NCBI GenBank assembly: GCA_028687035.1
Contig: JAQUAX010000010.1
Span: 83,408 to 147,407, forward strand
Direction: 5' to 3'
Source of the DNA: Dechloromonas sp.
GTDB lineage: Bacteria > Pseudomonadota > Gammaproteobacteria > Burkholderiales > Rhodocyclaceae
Length of the DNA stretch: 64,000 bases
The notes beneath the pieces are model-generated. The model worked only from the letters and a program-made list of their open reading frames with translations. It did not search any database and was not told the DNA's origin. Within the stretch, counting starts at the first letter, position 1, and every line of letters starts with the position of its first letter. A program made the position numbers and the translations under genes. Of the stretch, positions 46,611 to 54,433 are shown piece after piece.

Positions 46611-46810
46611 TATTTGATCCTCCTGAGTTTTGGCCAGACGGCGATCTTGCAGATGCCGTGCTGGTCGAGCGCGGCTTCCAGGGCCGCCAGACTGCTGACG
46701 GCCAGGGCACTGTATTCGCGGCGCACCCCGGTTTCGAGGGTGACGCGCACGGCGAATTCTTGCAGCGGGGCGCGGGCTGGCGCCCCGCCTTGGTGGGCGG
46801 GGGCCAGCAC
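46610..46810 (-). CDS. Small hypothetical protein, 66 aa
   Basis: GTG at 46810, two bases after the previous stop; stop TAA overlaps the ASCH ATG. LQEFAVRVTLETGVRREYSA then LEAALDQHGICKIAVWPKLR is a small alpha/beta domain with no known family. Confidence 0.6.
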   Translation of the reverse strand: MLAPAHQGGAPARAPLQEFAVRVTLETGVRREYSALAVSSLAALEAALDQHGICKIAVWPKLRRIK

Positions 46811-46812
46811 GG

Positions 46813-47157
46813 TCAGGCCTGCTGCGCTTCGGCCAGGCGGCGGGCAAGCTCGCCGTCGAGCCAGTCGGTGTAGCCGTAGTCGTTGAGGTCGTCGCCACGC
46901 TCGGCGCTGTAGCGCTCGTCGGCCGGGGTGTCGCAGTAGCCGGAGACGCGGTAGATCAAGACCAGGCTGCCGTCGTCGCGCTGCAGCCAGCTGTTGTCGC
47001 TGGCCTCGGTATTGATGAGCAGGCTGTTGTCGTCGAGGTCCAGGTAGAGCTGGTGACTGAGGCCGTCGTAGTAGTCGCACGAGGCGAGGCCGGCGAAGTA
47101 TTGCTGCAGGGTGGCCAGGTTGCCGTCGACGGCAATGAGATCGTCAGTGGTGATCAT
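46813..47157 (-). CDS. Hypothetical protein, 114 aa
   Basis: First gene of the minus-strand cluster (MITTDDLIAVDGNLATLQQY then LYLDLDDNSLLINTEASDNS). Acidic, probably soluble; similar to antirestriction-like or plasmid helper proteins only in length and acidity. No firm assignment. Confidence 0.6.
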   Translation of the reverse strand: MITTDDLIAVDGNLATLQQYFAGLASCDYYDGLSHQLYLDLDDNSLLINTEASDNSWLQRDDGSLVLIYRVSGYCDTPADERYSAERGDDLNDYGYTDWLDGELARRLAEAQQA

Positions 47158-47194
47158 TTTTTACTCCAATCGCCTGGTGAGCCGGCGAGCGCTT

Positions 47195-47280
47195 GTGATC
47201 GATTGACCACGCTCTCATTATAAATATTTTGCAAAAAAACGCAAACATTATTTGACCGTTTGCGAAAAAAATATATGATG
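47195..47280. promoter_or_regulatory. Divergent promoter/operator region
   Basis: AT-rich island in GC-rich DNA. Rightward: -35 TTGACC (47252-47257), 16 bp, -10 TATGAT (47274-47279). Leftward: a TATAAT-like box on the minus strand near 47217-47222. An inverted repeat CGCAAAC (47240-47246) / GTTTGCG (47258-47264) flanks the rightward -35, likely an operator for both directions. Confidence 0.65.
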
Positions 47281-47342
47281 ATGGTGTCGGTGGTGTGCAC
47301 CGGCGGCGCTCGCCGGCCGTCCTGGCGATACTGGAGATCATC

Positions 47343-47600
47343 ATGTCTGACCGCGCTCTGCTCTCGATCCGTCTTACCGTCGACCACGACGACGCCGGTC
47401 CCGGCGTGCCCGCTCGCCCCGTCTACGCCTACGTCAAGTTGTACCGCGAGGCCGATGGCCTGGTCTGGCGCATCGACGGGCCGCTGGGCGACGAGTGCGA
47501 GGCACTGCCCAGGCCGCCGTCGGCGGCCCAGGCAAAGGCAGATGCCCGTCTGGTGTACCCGCAGCACAGCCCGTTCAAGGCGCGCGCTTCCTGGCTGTGA
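47343..47600 (+). CDS. Hypothetical protein, 85 aa
   Basis: ATG 47343 preceded by GGAG. MSDRALLSIRLTVDHDDAGP then YAYVKLYREADGLVWRIDGP, mostly beta. First gene after the divergent promoter; a 63-bp untranslated leader precedes it. Confidence 0.6.
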   Translation: MSDRALLSIRLTVDHDDAGPGVPARPVYAYVKLYREADGLVWRIDGPLGDECEALPRPPSAAQAKADARLVYPQHSPFKARASWL

Positions 47601-47611
47601 TTCAAGCGCTA

Positions 47612-47631
47612 CCCGCTTCGGCGGGCTTTTT
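47612..47631 (+). terminator. Terminator/attenuator
   Basis: CCCGC-TTCG-GCGGG followed by CTTTTT, with a UUCG loop, 12 bp after the previous stop. Confidence 0.75.
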
Positions 47632-47643
47632 ATGGATGAGACG

Positions 47644-47880
47644 ATGAGCGAATGGGAAATCGACCCGGAGGCCTGCGAGGCCCGGCACCCGTGCGGCGTG
47701 ACGCTGCGCTTCCGGCGTGCCGATGATGGCCTGGGCGGCTGGCTCGGCGAGCTGGCCGGCGAGGTCAGCATTCCGGCGGTGATGCGGCACTTTCCCGGCG
47801 AGCAGCCGGCGGCGGTGATTTCGAGGCTGGCCCGCGAGGCCGGCGAGGCGTATTCGGCGGCGATGAGCCGCCGGCATTGA
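47644..47880 (+). CDS. Hypothetical protein, 78 aa
   Basis: ATG 47644 (MSEWEIDPEACEARHPCGVT) has GGATGAG 3-9 bp upstream; the in-frame ATG at 47632 lies in the terminator T-run. LAGEVSIPAVMRHFPGEQPA then SRLAREAGEAYSAAMS helical. Unknown. Confidence 0.55.
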   Translation: MSEWEIDPEACEARHPCGVTLRFRRADDGLGGWLGELAGEVSIPAVMRHFPGEQPAAVISRLAREAGEAYSAAMSRRH

Positions 47881-47890
47881 GGAGTGGGCG

Positions 47891-48217
47891 ATGGATGAGC
47901 AGGTGAATCTGGGGATTTCGATCCCGGCCGGGGTGGTTTTTTCCGACCTGAAGCTGCAGCGCGACCCGGTGACGCAGGCGCTGCGCTTCGACTGGGCGCC
48001 GATCGAGGCGGTGTGTGCGGCTTCCGGGCTGGATGTGGCGATCTTCAAGGAATCCGACGAGGGCAACGTGATCGAGTTGCTGCTGAACTGGTACGGCTTC
48101 AACCTGGCCAGCGGCGGCCCGCGCGATGCGGTGATGGAGCAGGTGGTCGCCGAAGTCGAAGCCGAGGCGGTGGCCGGCATGGCCGGCGTGCAGCCAGGCG
48201 GCGGGAGCGTGCATTGA
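47891..48217 (+). CDS. Hypothetical protein, 108 aa
   Basis: RBS GGAG before ATG. MDEQVNLGISIPAGVVFSDL then VCAASGLDVAIFKESDEGNV; no known motif. Stop overlaps the next TTG start. Confidence 0.6.
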   Translation: MDEQVNLGISIPAGVVFSDLKLQRDPVTQALRFDWAPIEAVCAASGLDVAIFKESDEGNVIELLLNWYGFNLASGGPRDAVMEQVVAEVEAEAVAGMAGVQPGGGSVH

Positions 48218-49242
48218 GCCGTCAGGCGAAAATCATCGATGTGGTAATCGATTGTTTCGGTGACTCGTGGGATGTCAGGGAAAGACGCGAGACGAACCAT
48301 GGGTTTTCATTGCTCATTGGCTGGCCTTCCGGGGTTAAGCGAGGACGCGGCGGCGCCGGTGGGCCACGGGTGATCGTGACGAATGAACTGGCTGGGCATT
48401 TACATCAACGGGCCGAAACCTACGATGTTGAATTGCCAATTGGTCGCAATGCCGTGGTTCGTTTGCGCCGCTTGCTCGGAATCTCGGCGAAAGCGGATCG
48501 GGCGGCCTGGTGGTTTGACCGTCTCGGCGATTTGATGTTGATGACGCTTGCCGACTTCGCCAGAAAACACGGGGTTTCCGTGTCGACTGCGAGCATCAAC
48601 AGCAAGCGGTATTTCGGGCCGCGCGTCAGGGAGGCGGGTTGGTGGAAGTCTCCCGAATTGGCGGACGTGTTATCCATGGCGACGGCCGATGCCGCCGATG
48701 CGCTGGGAATCTCGGCTGTTTCTGTGCGGCGTATTCGATTGGAGTTGGAGAAGATGGGAACTGGATCACAATTTGTTTGGACGCCGGAAGCGGACTCCTT
48801 ATTGGGCAAGGAGTCGGATCTCACAGTGGCGACGAACCTCGGCATCAGTCATATGACTGTGATGGCGAGGCGCCGACAGTTGGGTATTGAGGCAAAGAAT
48901 CCGCGTAGCCCGCGTGTTGAATGGACGCAGGAAATGGATGAGCAACTGGGTACCGACATGGATCATGTCATTGCCGAGCGCTTGGGTTTGTCGGAAAACC
49001 AGGTGATGACCCGTCGCCGAAAACTGAATATCGCGCGCAAGGAAACGCCGAGGCATGCGACTACCGGTGCGAAGCTTTTCATCGAGAACGAACTGATGGA
49101 GAAAATAAGCCGGCTTGAGCCATTTCTGGTCGATCGTTTTCGCAAACTTCGCGTGCCTATAAAGTCGCTTGAGCCGGCACAGGTGATCGAGTCGGCGATC
49201 GACTACATGTTGGACCATGCCGAGGGAGGTAAATTGCGATGA
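48214..49242 (+). CDS. DNA-binding protein with tandem helix-turn-helix units
   Basis: 342 residues from TTG 48214 (GGGAG upstream). The middle has tandem units of the type WTxExDxxLGxxxDxxVAxxLGISxxxVxxRRxxLGI: FVWTPEADSLLGKESDLTVA and VEWTQEMDEQLGTDMDHVIA, with a degenerate earlier unit near LADVLSMATADAADALGISA. Lower GC than neighbours suggests a separate origin. Likely regulator or DNA-recognition protein. Confidence 0.65.
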   Translation: MSRQAKIIDVVIDCFGDSWDVRERRETNHGFSLLIGWPSGVKRGRGGAGGPRVIVTNELAGHLHQRAETYDVELPIGRNAVVRLRRLLGISAKADRAAWWFDRLGDLMLMTLADFARKHGVSVSTASINSKRYFGPRVREAGWWKSPELADVLSMATADAADALGISAVSVRRIRLELEKMGTGSQFVWTPEADSLLGKESDLTVATNLGISHMTVMARRRQLGIEAKNPRSPRVEWTQEMDEQLGTDMDHVIAERLGLSENQVMTRRRKLNIARKETPRHATTGAKLFIENELMEKISRLEPFLVDRFRKLRVPIKSLEPAQVIESAIDYMLDHAEGGKLR

Positions 49243-49460
49243 CAAATTCCGTCTCCCCTTCTGCCTTCGACACCTGGGCCGAGCGGATCAAGCTGAAGGA
49301 GAGCCTGCGCGCACCGCTGAAGCTGGTCTATTGCGACCGGCGGACACCGACCTGGGCGGCGCGGGAGTGCGGGCTTTCTCCGGCTACGATCACTCGCGCC
49401 GTGAAGCAGTACCCGTTCGGCCTGTGCCCGTGCTGCGGCACGCTGGTACCGCTGTTTTGA
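49239..49460 (+). CDS. Small helix-turn-helix protein, 73 aa
   Basis: TPTWAARECGLSPATITRAV is a clear HTH, followed by FGLCPCCGTLVPLF with a CxxC. Possibly a TrfB/KorA-like regulator. Overlaps its neighbours (ATGA and TTGA). Confidence 0.65.
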   Translation: MTNSVSPSAFDTWAERIKLKESLRAPLKLVYCDRRTPTWAARECGLSPATITRAVKQYPFGLCPCCGTLVPLF

Positions 49461-49708
49461 AGACGCGGCTGTTGCTGCCAGACGGCACGGCTCGGGCGTT
49501 GAACTGGACGAACCGGCACCCGAACCAGGCGAGCCGCGCCGGGGTGGTGCTGTTCCGGCATTCTGCGGAGGTGCTTTCCGGCGACGAGGCGCGGCGGTTG
49601 ATCGCGGCCGGTGGCTGGATCGAGACGACGCACCCGGCGCGCATCCGGCTGGCGCTGAATTTCGCGGTCGACGAGCCGGGAATCGTGGAAATGGAAAAGG
49701 AGGCCTGA
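49457..49708 (+). CDS. Hypothetical protein, 83 aa
   Basis: TTG start overlapping the previous stop. KTRLLLPDGTARALNWTNRH then SGDEARRLIAAGGWIETTHP; no family recognised. The stop lies in the loop of the following terminator. Confidence 0.5.
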   Translation: MKTRLLLPDGTARALNWTNRHPNQASRAGVVLFRHSAEVLSGDEARRLIAAGGWIETTHPARIRLALNFAVDEPGIVEMEKEA

Positions 49709-49720
49709 GCCTCCTTTTTT
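49699..49720. terminator. Terminator before the lipoprotein gene
   Basis: GGAGGC-CTGA-GCCTCC followed by TTTTTT, with AAAA on the left. Ends the rightward genes facing the leftward lipoprotein gene. Confidence 0.85.
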
Positions 49721-49735
49721 GTCGACTCGGCGTCG

Positions 49736-51001
49736 TCAGCTGCCCAGGTCGTTGGCCGCCTTGATCGGCTCGATGCGGCGAATGCCGTCGACGATCCTTT
49801 CGAGGACGATCTTGCGCAGGTCGTCGATCGGCGCCGCTTGCGGGCCGGAGCAGCGGCGCTGCATGTCGGCATTGGCCGTGAATTCGGCCCGGGTGACGCC
49901 GCCGAATACGTTCTGGATCCGTGCGTTCTGGCAGCGGGCGAAGCCGTTGTCGATCTTGCCGCGCACCAGCTCATCGGCCAGCACCCGGCCGCCCTGGTAG
50001 GCGGTGATCGCGTAGCCGTATTCGATTTCGTTGCCGCCGCTCAGCACGTCGAACGAGTAGGACGCGTTCTGGGGCATGAACAGCACCGAATTCACGATAT
50101 CGACGTCGGACTGGCGGTAGGTGACGGTTTCCATCCGCTCGGGGGATTGCCGCTCATCGTGGCGCAGTTTTTCGACGATCAGGTCGATTGTCTTCGCCGA
50201 CGTGGGAGCGGCCAGATCGACGCCGGGCAGCGCGCCCTTGATCTCGGCCTTCAGATCCTCGGCGAACAGCCGGTCGGCATTCTTCACCTGCAGGCGGACC
50301 GGGGCATGGATGGCGGCCCTGCGGGCATCGGCGAACGCCGGGTACTGGCGCGCGACGAGCGGCAGCTCGCTGCGCTTGATGTTCATTGTCGGCAGCAGGG
50401 TTTCGATCCTGGCCCATTCCGCCGAGCCGCGCCCGGCCCGCGCGGCGTAGTCGATCAGCGGGCCGACCGGCCGGTGCTTGCTGCCCGCATCCTGAAGCGT
50501 CTGGATGGTGTTGTCGGCGATCATGCGTTGCTGCTCGGCCGATTTGAGGCCGGGGAACTGGCTGATGTTGTCGCTCAGGTCGATGCGGACGAGTCCGGAG
50601 AGGTTGCCTTCCTCGACCGTGCGCATCAGCCGCTCGACCAGGGCCGTGTGCTCGGCGGTGGAGATGATGCCGGCGATGGCGGCGGCGTTGATCCTGCCCA
50701 TCACGGCATCCGCCGTGCCGGCCGTGCTGACCTGTCTGTCGATCCTGCTCTGCAGTTCCTTGACGTAGGCCGCGCGGGCCGCCGGGTCGGCGGCGAAGAA
50801 GGCCTTGATCAGCGCCGCGCCGCTTCGGCGCTGGATCGCCTGGTCGACCTGAACGGCCATCGTCTGGCGGTTGCCGGCGGCCTGGGCGCGCTGCGCCTGC
50901 TCGGCATAGTGGGCGGCGAGGTCTTCTTCGGTGGCGCGCATGCCGGCGCAGCCGGAAAGAATCAGGGCGAAGCTCAGGGCGAAAAGGGTCTTGCTGTTCA
51001 T
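49736..51001 (-). CDS. Prophage lipoprotein, candidate lysogenic-conversion factor
   Basis: 421 residues, start MNSKTLFALSFALILSGCAG (lipobox LSGC). Mature part helical and Ala/Arg-rich, then a mixed C-terminal half; no domain recognised. It lies downstream of the CI-like repressor on the same strand with 120 bp between, so it is probably expressed in the lysogen and may alter the envelope or block superinfection. Confidence 0.7.
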   Translation of the reverse strand: MNSKTLFALSFALILSGCAGMRATEEDLAAHYAEQAQRAQAAGNRQTMAVQVDQAIQRRSGAALIKAFFAADPAARAAYVKELQSRIDRQVSTAGTADAVMGRINAAAIAGIISTAEHTALVERLMRTVEEGNLSGLVRIDLSDNISQFPGLKSAEQQRMIADNTIQTLQDAGSKHRPVGPLIDYAARAGRGSAEWARIETLLPTMNIKRSELPLVARQYPAFADARRAAIHAPVRLQVKNADRLFAEDLKAEIKGALPGVDLAAPTSAKTIDLIVEKLRHDERQSPERMETVTYRQSDVDIVNSVLFMPQNASYSFDVLSGGNEIEYGYAITAYQGGRVLADELVRGKIDNGFARCQNARIQNVFGGVTRAEFTANADMQRRCSGPQAAPIDDLRKIVLERIVDGIRRIEPIKAANDLGS

Positions 51002-51121
51002 GGCGCCATCCGATCTATTCAAAAGGGATATTTTCGCACATGCGCGCGGACGGCCACGCCGGGCGGTTATCCCCGGTTTTTGTGGGCAGTCCTGTGGATT
51101 GTTCGGATAACGCCTTCCGAT

Positions 51122-51514
51122 TCAATCGTTTGAGCCGCTGCCCGTTTTTTGATCGCCGGCCGACGTGGCAGCGATGATGTATTCGAGCGCGCCTTTGGCT
51201 GAATCGGAAAGCGTCAGATAGCTGTGGATCGTCTCTTCTTCCCGCTGGCTCAAGACCTTTGAGCACGGGTCGCCGGCGCCCTCGGCTTCCCGGACGAGTT
51301 CCCACAGCGAGATGTTGAAAGCGGCGGCGATCTGCTCGTACAGATCCATGTAGACGCGCTTGCTTCCCGCCTCCAGACGCTGCAGCCCGGAAGGATCGCC
51401 GCCCTTGGGGTATTGCATCGCCCCGGCCAGGTCTTCGAGCGACATGCCGCGCTCTTCGCGCAGCCGCTTCACCACTGATCCGATCTCCCGGTACACGCCA
51501 CGCCTCCCCGTCAT
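51122..51514 (-). CDS. CI-like phage repressor (XRE HTH)
   Basis: 130 residues. HTH in SVVKRLREERGMSLEDLAGA then PSGLQRLEAGSKRVYMDLYE. The ATG at 51514 has no clear RBS, so the mRNA could be leaderless as in lambda cI. No peptidase-type C-domain visible. Divergent from the cro-like gene across palindromic operators. Confidence 0.8.
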   Translation of the reverse strand: MTGRRGVYREIGSVVKRLREERGMSLEDLAGAMQYPKGGDPSGLQRLEAGSKRVYMDLYEQIAAAFNISLWELVREAEGAGDPCSKVLSQREEETIHSYLTLSDSAKGALEYIIAATSAGDQKTGSGSND

Positions 51515-51536
51515 TTCGGTTCGCGAGTTTCGAGCA

Positions 51537-51603
51537 GCATTGCACCCGGTGCAATGCATCCCATGCAATTTCGCTTGACATGCATTGCACCCGATGCAAT
51601 GAT
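51537..51603 (+). promoter_or_regulatory. Immunity operators and rightward promoter
   Basis: Operator 1 (51537-51557) is a perfect palindrome with 10-bp arms GCATTGCACC around a central C. Operator 2 (51582-51602) is a near copy (GCATTGCACC C GATGCAATGA) with one mismatch. Promoter: -35 TTGACA (51575-51580), 17 bp, -10 AATGAT (51598-51603). Operator 2 fills the spacer and touches the -10, so CI binding would block it. GC-poor partial copies near 51562 and 51616 may be weaker sites. Confidence 0.82.
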
Positions 51604-51634
51604 TGGTGCGTCCAATTGCATGACATGCGAAAAA

Positions 51635-51820
51635 ATGTCGGAAACGAAGATTTCGAAACTCCTTACTCGCCGAGGCGTCAGCGCCAGCGAGGTCGCCAGA
51701 AAGGCCGGGGTGGCTCCATCCACCGTGACCCGCATGGCCGCCGGCGCCATCCCGACGCGGGCGACGCTGAAGAAGATCGCAGGCGCCCTGGGTGTGAAGG
51801 AGCGGTCGATCTTGGGTTGA
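51635..51820 (+). CDS. Cro-like HTH protein
   Basis: 61 residues. MSETKISKLLTRRGVSASEV then ARKAGVAPSTVTRMAAGAIP is an XRE-type HTH. First gene rightward of the operators, opposing the CI-like repressor. Confidence 0.75.
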   Translation: MSETKISKLLTRRGVSASEVARKAGVAPSTVTRMAAGAIPTRATLKKIAGALGVKERSILG

Positions 51821-51826
51821 GGTTTT

Positions 51827-51857
51827 GCCCGTCCGCCGTTGCGAGCGGCAGACGGGC
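51827..51857 (+). terminator. Hairpin after cro-like gene, possible attenuator
   Basis: Arms GCCCGTC (51827-51833) and GACGGGC (51851-51857) with an inner GCCG/CGGC stem, no strong T-run. May act like tR1 or as a processing site. Confidence 0.4.
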
Positions 51858-51953
51858 GATGGTCGGTGGGCGACCGGTGCTGCTTCGCTGTCAGCGCCGC
51901 CAGTTTCTCTGTCGCCTCCCGGTTTTGGTAGTTGATTTGGGAGGAGCGTTCAC

Positions 51954-52400
51954 ATGGACGTACTGCGGGCCGCCTATCTGGTGGCACATGATTTCGAGCC
52001 TTCGGGCGCCGTCGGCCTGGCCAAGAAGATGGGCGTGCCGGTCGGGACATTCCTGAACGAGCTGAACCCCGAGCAGGAAACCCACAAGCTGGGTCTGGGC
52101 CGGGCGGTGGCGATGTCGGTCGCAGCGGGCGACGTGCGCATCCTCCACGCCTTCGCCGATACCTGCGGATGCGTGGCCTTTCCCAAGCCCAACCTTTCCA
52201 ACGTCTCCGACGAGGCGCTGCTCGACCTCTTCCTGGCTCGCGACGAGGCCATCGGCCGCTTTGCCGAGGTGGTCCGCCGCGCACTGTCCGACGGCAGCGT
52301 GAGCGCTGCCGAGCTGGAGGAGATCAAGGAGACGGCCTATCACTCGGCGGCTTCGCTGCTGGAGATCGTCGCCCGCCTGAAGGGACTGCGCGATGGCTAA
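51954..52400 (+). CDS. CII-like regulatory protein (CP76 type)
   Basis: 148 residues. MDVLRAAYLVAHDFEPSGAV then LAKKMGVPVGTFLNELNPEQ and HKLGLGRAVAMSVAAGDVRI match phage regulatory CII (CP76) proteins of P2/186-like and related phages. RBS GGAGGAG. Stands third after cro as cII does. Confidence 0.78.
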   Translation: MDVLRAAYLVAHDFEPSGAVGLAKKMGVPVGTFLNELNPEQETHKLGLGRAVAMSVAAGDVRILHAFADTCGCVAFPKPNLSNVSDEALLDLFLARDEAIGRFAEVVRRALSDGSVSAAELEEIKETAYHSAASLLEIVARLKGLRDG

Positions 52401-52803
52401 GACGGACTGGCCGTCGTGGCGCGATTGGGTGCGCTCGACGGTGTTTGTGGCGGTTTTTTTGGGCCTCTGCGCAGCCCTCGATGCGCAGGCTTGTGAGGAG
52501 AGTGGAAATGGGAACAAGCAACCGGTGTTTGACGATGCGCGAAGAGCGCCTGCTGCGGCAGGCGATGGCGCGCCGCAAGGATGCGGCACGGGACTTTGCG
52601 GTGTTTCGGGCGCTGCTGACGACGGGCATGCGGATCAGCGAGTTCTTGTCGCTGACGGTGCCGGAAGTGAAGGCGGCGCTGGCGATCGAGCGCTTGCTGG
52701 TGCCGGCGAGCCGGCGCAAGGGCGAGGCGTGCGATTTGTTTGTCTATTTGCGTGGCGAGGCGCGGGAGGCGTTTGCCGATTTGCTCAAGCTGGCCGGCGA
52801 TGA
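52393..52803 (+). CDS. Possible small membrane protein, uncertain
   Basis: Starts inside the CII-like stop region; its first ~35 residues (WRDWVRSTVFVAVFLGLCAA) look like a TM or signal segment. After about residue 45 it shares DNA with the next gene in another frame and becomes low-quality sequence, so only the N-terminal part is credible. Confidence 0.3.
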   Translation: MAKTDWPSWRDWVRSTVFVAVFLGLCAALDAQACEESGNGNKQPVFDDARRAPAAAGDGAPQGCGTGLCGVSGAADDGHADQRVLVADGAGSEGGAGDRALAGAGEPAQGRGVRFVCLFAWRGAGGVCRFAQAGRR

Positions 52804-53149
52804 CGGCCCGCTGGTGCCGGGCCGCGACGGCCGCCCGCTGACGCCGCGGGCCTATCAACTGCGTCTGAAGCGCTGGGCGCACGAGTCGGGGGTGGATGAC
52901 CGCCTGTCGCCGCACTGGCTGCGCCACACCTTCGGGGCGCAGTTCTGCCGCATGAGCACGGCCAGCCCGACCGAAACCTGCATCCGCCTGGCCAACCTGC
53001 TCGGCCATGCCGACCCGCGCACCTGCAGCCACTACCTGACGATGAGCCGCGACGACGATCCGGGCGCGGCAATCGAAACGGCTTTCCGCTGCCGCAAGCG
53101 GATCACCAAGGCGCAGGCGCGCCGGGCTTTTGAGTTGAGGGCAGCATGA
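52508..53149 (+). CDS. Tyrosine recombinase catalytic-domain protein
   Basis: 213 residues, catalytic domain only. Arg in LTTGMRISEFLSL, a Lys in SRRKGEAC, HWLRHTFG (HxxR), LLGHAD, and Tyr in CSHYLTM. Lacks an N-terminal core-binding domain. Third tyrosine recombinase of the element; in the early region, so a role in replication or resolution is possible. Confidence 0.72.
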   Translation: MGTSNRCLTMREERLLRQAMARRKDAARDFAVFRALLTTGMRISEFLSLTVPEVKAALAIERLLVPASRRKGEACDLFVYLRGEAREAFADLLKLAGDDGPLVPGRDGRPLTPRAYQLRLKRWAHESGVDDRLSPHWLRHTFGAQFCRMSTASPTETCIRLANLLGHADPRTCSHYLTMSRDDDPGAAIETAFRCRKRITKAQARRAFELRAA

Positions 53150-53436
53150 TGGAATTCAAAGCGGGAAAACACTACGAACATGCCTCTGAGGTCAGCCAGA
53201 TCGAGGTTCGGCATGTGCACTGGTTCGATAAAGGCGAGATCACTTCGCTGGTTTCGATGCGTCTCCGCAGCCGTGGGAAAGGCCCTGTCCAACGATCATC
53301 TGTTGCGACGTTCGACGCCTGGGACATCACTCCGGATGAGCTTCGGTCACTCGCCAAGGCGATGAATGACGCGGCCGACAGCCTCATTGCGCATCAAGCG
53401 TTCATCGCGAACCAACCGAGCGAGGTGGCAGCGTGA
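53146..53436 (+). CDS. Hypothetical early protein, 96 aa
   Basis: ATGA overlap with the recombinase stop. MMEFKAGKHYEHASEVSQIE then VATFDAWDITPDELRSLAKA. No known domain. Overlaps the next gene by 4 bp. Confidence 0.6.
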   Translation: MMEFKAGKHYEHASEVSQIEVRHVHWFDKGEITSLVSMRLRSRGKGPVQRSSVATFDAWDITPDELRSLAKAMNDAADSLIAHQAFIANQPSEVAA

Positions 53437-54053
53437 GCATCTATCAACGCTACTTCCGCGTCACCAGCGGCCCGCTGATGGACAAGGCGCGCGAGATCGA
53501 AGCCGCAAATAGCGCAAATCGTCAAACCGTTCTGGCGTTTGTTGAAGAGATTGGCGCCAAGAACGCCTACACAAAGCGGGACGGAACTATCAGCGGGTTC
53601 TCGTTCGAGAAAACGCCAGACCAAGGCGTATGGAAGCAACCGGACAGCTTCGGCAACTACATGCCGCGGAAGAACACTGCCAACGGAAAGCTGACGCTGG
53701 AGCGCATTAAGAAACTTCCGCTGCTCATTGGCATCGGTAAGGCACTAAACGAGATCGGTCTTGACGATGATTTCCCGGTGCTTATTGGTGGTGGGATGGG
53801 CTATCGATCGACGCTGACCGGGTCGACGAAGCTGGGGGTTATGTTCGTCGGAGTGCCTTGGCGCGATGTCGATCCAGCCGAGATCGAAGAATACAAGCGC
53901 AAGAACGCCGAAGGAGTCTGGGTCAGCGCTGAAATGGAACACCTCAGCTGGAAGCCGCCTGCTGACATGAAAGAAATCAAGCGCTGGGAGCTTGAAAAAG
54001 AGATCGAGGAACTCAACGCACGCCTGCGCGAGATGGCGGAGGAGAAGCCATGA
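53433..54053 (+). CDS. Hypothetical early protein, 206 aa
   Basis: GTG start. SIYQRYFRVTSGPLMDKARE then NYMPRKNTANGKLTLERIKK, ending in a charged coiled coil EKEIEELNARLREMAEE. Lower GC than the flanking genes. Function unknown. Confidence 0.62.
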   Translation: MSIYQRYFRVTSGPLMDKAREIEAANSANRQTVLAFVEEIGAKNAYTKRDGTISGFSFEKTPDQGVWKQPDSFGNYMPRKNTANGKLTLERIKKLPLLIGIGKALNEIGLDDDFPVLIGGGMGYRSTLTGSTKLGVMFVGVPWRDVDPAEIEEYKRKNAEGVWVSAEMEHLSWKPPADMKEIKRWELEKEIEELNARLREMAEEKP

Positions 54054-54223
54054 AAGTCCGCGACCTCATCGCCCAGCTGCAGCAGCAGCCGCCCAGCGCA
54101 ACGGCCTATGTGCTGGTGGCCGATCCGGAAACCAACGCGCCGCTGCTGTACGCCGTCGCCGGCGTCGATCCGGCCCGCTCGCCGGCCTACGGCACGGCCG
54201 TCGTCATCGAACTGGAGGATTAA
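54050..54223 (+). CDS. Small early protein, 57 aa
   Basis: ATGA overlap with the previous stop. MKVRDLIAQLQQQPPSATAY then VLVADPETNAPLLYAVAGVD resembles small phage ORFs of the type MKVRELIEKLQ...P.A.VVV. Ends VVIELED. Confidence 0.6.
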   Translation: MKVRDLIAQLQQQPPSATAYVLVADPETNAPLLYAVAGVDPARSPAYGTAVVIELED

Positions 54224-54226
54224 GCC

Positions 54227-54433
54227 ATGGCCAGCCAGTTTTCCCCCATTCCGGCCACACCGGAGCAGATGGACCGGCTGAGCCGGTCGCTGGTCGCCCT
54301 CGGCGACCGCCTCGAGCAGGAAGGCAGCGACGACTGGTTCGCCGTCGCGCTGGCCGCTGCGGTGATTTCCGGCCTCGGCGCCGAGGTCATGACGATCCAG
54401 GGAGGGCTTGCCGATGCGCTCGCGTCCCGCTAA
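54227..54433 (+). CDS. Small early protein, 68 aa
   Basis: MASQFSPIPATPEQMDRLSR then GSDDWFAVALAAAVISGLGA. Starts 3 bp after the previous stop. Overlaps the next gene by 20 bp. Unknown. Confidence 0.55.
   Translation: MASQFSPIPATPEQMDRLSRSLVALGDRLEQEGSDDWFAVALAAAVISGLGAEVMTIQGGLADALASR

Noticed and set aside
52169..52507. N-terminal extension of the 52508 recombinase
   Set aside because: This part is in another frame of the CII-like gene and reads as noise.
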